9,966 nt of DNA from an uncultured Marinilabiliales bacterium (GTDB taxonomy: Bacteria; Bacteroidota; Bacteroidia; Bacteroidales; BM520): contig CALFIZ010000068.1 in the NCBI GenBank assembly GCA_937877575.1, positions 1 through 9,966 on the forward strand. Reading direction: 5' to 3'. Below are positions 8,298 through 9,966 of this stretch, piece after piece. A program made the translations under genes and the position numbers. Positions within the stretch are counted from its first letter, which is position 1; every line of letters begins with the position of its first letter. The notes beneath the pieces are model-generated. The model made no database searches and was not told the origin of the DNA. It was given only the letters and a program-made list of their open reading frames with translations.

Positions 8298-8314
8298 AAA
8301 AAAACGCCCCGCAT
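8298..8314 (-). terminator. 3' arm of the 6S closing stem plus U7, likely intrinsic terminator
   Basis: The GC-rich 3' arm ATGCGGGGCGTT is followed by a run of seven Ts in the RNA sense (8304-8298, shared with the stem end). Pairing with the far 5' arm forms the closing stem of the RNA. The arm plus U-run would end the 6S transcript or trim read-through into rny. This is inferred from the pairing; the long distance between the arms makes it an unusual terminator hairpin. Confidence 0.45.
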
Positions 8315-8470
8315 AAGTCTCGGAGTTGAAAAAACCCCGTTAGTTATGATTGGGGTCGCTGGAATATCACGAGGGTCCCGGTACATGCCGGGCATGCTCT
8401 TATATATTCGCGAGCTTTCCCCATTTGTTATGATGTTAGGTTTTTAAACTGTGAACAAATGCGGGCGTTA
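8298..8470 (-). ncRNA. ssrS: Candidate 6S RNA between zapA and rny
   Basis: 6S RNA binds the housekeeping RNA polymerase holoenzyme by mimicking an open promoter. The 214-bp gap between zapA and rny can fold as such an RNA. On the - strand the 5' end AACGCCCGCAT (8469-8459) pairs with ATGCGGGGCGTT (8314-8303) with one bulged G, closing the molecule. Seven Us (8304-8298) follow and overlap the stem end. Inside is a large, mostly unpaired central region on both strands, then UGGGG/CCCCA (8423-8419 with 8355-8351). An irregular upper stem includes GAAUAU/AUAUUC and ends in CCCGG-CAUGUA-CCGGG (8392-8377). Closing stem, central bubble and terminal hairpin, at about 173 nt, are the 6S layout. Location beside zapA matches ssrS in many other bacteria. 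I could not run a covariance model; both ends are estimates. Confidence 0.72.
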
Positions 8471-8473
8471 TTT

Positions 8474-8481
8474 CAAAGAAC
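8474..8481 (-). promoter_or_regulatory. Weak -7-like box before the 6S RNA
   Basis: GTTCTTTG on the - strand keeps the TTTG half of the Bacteroidota -7 consensus TAnnTTTG but lacks the leading TA. It lies 4-5 nt upstream of the predicted 6S 5' end, which is the right spacing. A TTTG further upstream (8497-8494) leaves only 12 bp between the elements, too close for a -33 box. The box sits immediately downstream of the zapA stop codon. The RNA may instead be processed from the zapA transcript. Confidence 0.25.
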
Positions 8482-8482
8482 G

Positions 8483-8773
8483 TTAGACTGTCTCAAACAG
8501 CCTGTCTATTTCGTCTATCTTCTTCTTAATGTTTGTCGATAAATTCTTCGACTCCTGCTCAAAGAAAACAGCTTTTGATGCAAATTGTATCACCGCCATC
8601 GCCAGTAAATCCTTGTCGTCCTTATATGCATACGACCCCTTGAACTGGTCTATCAGGTATTTTATCGTTTCCTCTACCTCATGTATGTCCTTCTCCTCAG
8701 ACTCATCGTTTACTAAAATTTGATAAACTCGCCCTAAAATATTGATTTCTACTGACTTTGGCTCTTCTGACAT
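8483..8773 (-). CDS. zapA: Cell division protein ZapA
   Basis: ZapA is a small cytoplasmic protein that binds FtsZ and cross-links its filaments in the division ring. The 96 residues match the family (about 95-110). The N-terminal half holds the ZapA globular core: VEINILGRVYQILVNDESEEKD (8-29), where ILGRVY is the family signature, followed by helices containing KDDKDLLAMAVIQFA (51-65). The C-terminal part (about 66-93) is a charged helix expected to form the dimer coiled coil. The gene starts 4 bp after the stop of the small coiled-coil gene, so the two are probably translated from one mRNA driven by the promoter at 9096-9103. A candidate 6S RNA gene follows directly. Confidence 0.92.
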   Translation of the reverse strand: MSEEPKSVEINILGRVYQILVNDESEEKDIHEVEETIKYLIDQFKGSYAYKDDKDLLAMAVIQFASKAVFFEQESKNLSTNIKKKIDEIDRLFETV

Positions 8774-8777
8774 TTAA

Positions 8778-9056
8778 TTATATGTTTTCTTCGTTAGGTT
8801 TCTCTTCATTAAAAATTTCCAAACATTCATCAACTTCACGTATAAGCTCCTGTAGCGTTTCTTTGTCCTGCTGGCGCTTCTCCATTTCCTCCGATAACTG
8901 GTTGTTTATATTTTCTTTTTCTTCTTCTAATTTTTTTATCTTGTTTTCATAGTCAACTTGCAATTCGGCATTAAAATCCTTTAAGTCTTTATTTTTCTGT
9001 ATTAAAGCTTTGACTTTATCCGCTAAAGTTCCTAATGTTATATCTATTTCATTCAT
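8778..9056 (-). CDS. Small coiled-coil protein upstream of zapA, possible ZapB-like partner
   Basis: This 92-residue protein is highly charged (rich in Glu and Lys) with hydrophobic residues spaced as in heptads over about residues 8-80, so it is predicted to be almost entirely a parallel coiled coil. It has no signal peptide, membrane helix or enzyme motif. It is acidic overall and ends NEEKPNEENI. The ATG at 9056 lies about 33 nt after the expected transcription start of the strong upstream promoter, and the gene ends 4 bp before zapA. Size, coiled-coil nature and tight linkage to zapA suggest a Z-ring factor similar in role to E. coli ZapB (81 residues, also a coiled coil that binds ZapA). 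That is an inference from context, since sequence similarity between coiled coils says little. It is a real gene by position and composition; the function is unproven. Confidence 0.8.
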   Translation of the reverse strand: MNEIDITLGTLADKVKALIQKNKDLKDFNAELQVDYENKIKKLEEEKENINNQLSEEMEKRQQDKETLQELIREVDECLEIFNEEKPNEENI

Positions 9057-9095
9057 CTTCTCTACGTATTTTAATGTTTAATTACAAATCTTTTG

Positions 9096-9103
9096 CAAAG
9101 ATA
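9096..9103 (-). promoter_or_regulatory. Strong Bacteroidota -7 box for the coiled-coil/zapA/6S/rny block
   Basis: TATCTTTG on the - strand is an exact match to the Bacteroidota consensus TAnnTTTG and is followed by the frequently seen C. The expected transcription start is near 9089, about 33 nt before the ATG at 9056. I see no clear TTTG at -33; the region there is A-rich. It is the only exact -7 match I found in the intergenic regions. Confidence 0.7.
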
Positions 9104-9159
9104 AGCAATATTTTTTTCTTTTCATAATTTTTTGAATTTTTTTGTGGACATTTTGCCTT

Positions 9160-9189
9160 TTTGTGCATTAATTGTAAAACATACATTTT
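9160..9189 (+). promoter_or_regulatory. Possible promoter for the DUF2851 gene
   Basis: TTTG (9160-9163) could be the -33 element. TACATTTT (9182-9189) fits the -7 box TAnnTTTG except for its last base, with an 18-bp spacer. Transcription would begin near 9195, leaving a leader of about 14 nt before the ATG at 9209. The match is imperfect and the region is A/T-rich. Confidence 0.4.
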
Positions 9190-9208
9190 ACCTGATAATC
9201 CTGATGCC

Positions 9209-9961
9209 ATGATTAATGAAATGCTATTATCTTTTATTTGGCGACAACGTCTGCTCCCACCATTTCTTTTCACTGTGGATAACAAAAAAGTGGATGTCCT
9301 TTCTCCAGGTACCCTTAACTCTGACCAGGGACCCGATTTCATTGGCTCTGAATTGTATATGGATAATACCCTGTGGTCCGGTAATGTGGAAATACATGTC
9401 AGGTCCTCCGACTGGCTTGTCCATTGTCACCAGCTTGACAGAAACTATGATAACGTGATTTGTCATGTGGTTTGGAACTACGATGTTGACGTTTATTCCT
9501 TCCTCGGGGACAAAATACCTACAATTGAACTCTCATCACAGATACCTTCGCATTTGTTGTCCAATTATGAATACCTTATGCGGAACCTCTCCTCAATTCC
9601 ATGCGAAAAGCTAATCGGCGATGTGCCGCGTCATATTGTCTTCAATATGCTCGAAACATGCTACTTCGAATCTCTTGAAACTAAAATGAAATATGTTGGC
9701 TTAATGTGCCGTAAAACCCGTTCCAACTTGGATGAAGCATCCTATTGCCTCATTTCCAGATCCTTCGGAGTCAAGGTTAACAACGACCCGTTTGAGGCTA
9801 CAGCTTTGGCGTTGCCCCTTAGTATCCTTATGAGATATTACGGCTCACCGACTACTGTCGAATCCTTGTTGTTCGGCCAGGCTAATATGTTGAGCGACAA
9901 ATATTCGGATGCCAATTGTCAACTTTCTTGCATTCTCTGGAGAGGGGCAATATTGTCCTGA
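9209..9961 (+). CDS. DUF2851 family protein, probably truncated by a frameshift
   Basis: The protein resembles the DUF2851 family, a group of unknown function that I know mainly from Bacteroidota, where members are usually about 420 residues. The ATG at 9209 was chosen because family members start M-x-E-x-LL-x-x-x-W just before the conserved core; the frame is open further upstream but that part reads like leader. Visible motifs are PGTLNSDQGPDF (33-44), GNVEIHVRSSDW (58-69) with HCH (72-74), YDNVICHVVW (80-89) and LLFGQANML (220-228). The frame stops after 250 residues. The last residues, LWRGAILS, look like a shifted version of the family's L-x-R-E-Y-x-x-L segment. Adding one base at about 9944 would give LWREGNIVLNR, which stays open to the window edge. 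So this may be a pseudogene, or contain a sequencing error at the GAGGGG run. Its biochemical role is unknown. Confidence 0.75.
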   Translation: MINEMLLSFIWRQRLLPPFLFTVDNKKVDVLSPGTLNSDQGPDFIGSELYMDNTLWSGNVEIHVRSSDWLVHCHQLDRNYDNVICHVVWNYDVDVYSFLGDKIPTIELSSQIPSHLLSNYEYLMRNLSSIPCEKLIGDVPRHIVFNMLETCYFESLETKMKYVGLMCRKTRSNLDEASYCLISRSFGVKVNNDPFEATALALPLSILMRYYGSPTTVESLLFGQANMLSDKYSDANCQLSCILWRGAILS

Positions 9962-9966
9962 ATAGA

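Noticed and set aside
9161..9208. Upstream start for the DUF2851 gene at 9161 (TTG)
   Set aside because: The 16 added residues do not look like the family N-terminus and would run through the likely promoter; the ATG at 9209 fits better.
9082..9342. Open frame on the - strand across the zapA-DUF2851 gap
   Set aside because: It covers the strong -7 box and the start of the DUF2851 gene, and its product is low-complexity and basic without a domain.
1..9966. Mobile element, CRISPR, toxin-antitoxin or defence system
   Set aside because: No transposase, integrase, terminal repeat, spaced repeat array or defence-type domain was seen; the genes are core functions with even composition.

Overview
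The window looks like ordinary chromosome from a member of the Bacteroidota, most likely order Bacteroidales. Four things point there: a perfect Bacteroidota-type -7 box (TATCTTTG) upstream of the cell-division genes, the near absence of Shine-Dalgarno sequences, a DUF2851 gene (a family I know mainly from this phylum), and the order coiled-coil gene, zapA, 6S RNA gene, rny. Base composition is moderate and even. I see no insertion sequence, integrase, tRNA, CRISPR array or other sign of a mobile region, and I cannot name a genus or species.

Layout. Positions 1-3848 (+ strand) hold a tight three-gene run: the 3' part of a PaaK-like adenylate-forming CoA ligase (its start lies before the window), a PlsC-like acyltransferase 1 bp downstream, and the ABC-F translation factor gene ettA 11 bp after that. 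A 73-bp, very T-rich gap with a 12-bp perfect A/T inverted repeat leads into glmS (3922-5781, + strand), which makes glucosamine-6-phosphate for the cell envelope. glmS converges on the next block with only 5 bp between the stop codons.

Positions 9103 down to 5787 (- strand) look like one transcription block. From a strong promoter at 9096-9103 it reads: a small coiled-coil protein (perhaps a ZapB-like partner of ZapA), zapA, a noncoding gap with a candidate 6S RNA (about 8298-8470), rny (RNase Y), and a YihY-family membrane protein gene that overlaps rny by 11 bp. It joins FtsZ-ring assembly, RNA polymerase control by 6S RNA, membrane-bound mRNA decay and an inner-membrane protein.

Positions 9209-9961 (+ strand) hold a divergently transcribed DUF2851 gene. 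It ends early, and the sequence suggests a 1-base deletion at about 9944 rather than a natural C-terminus.

The most interesting parts are noncoding. The candidate 6S RNA carries a 16-nt imperfect direct repeat that allows two mutually exclusive pairings, and the glmS leader contains the A/T inverted repeat. I found no convincing new multi-gene system; most of the window is core housekeeping.
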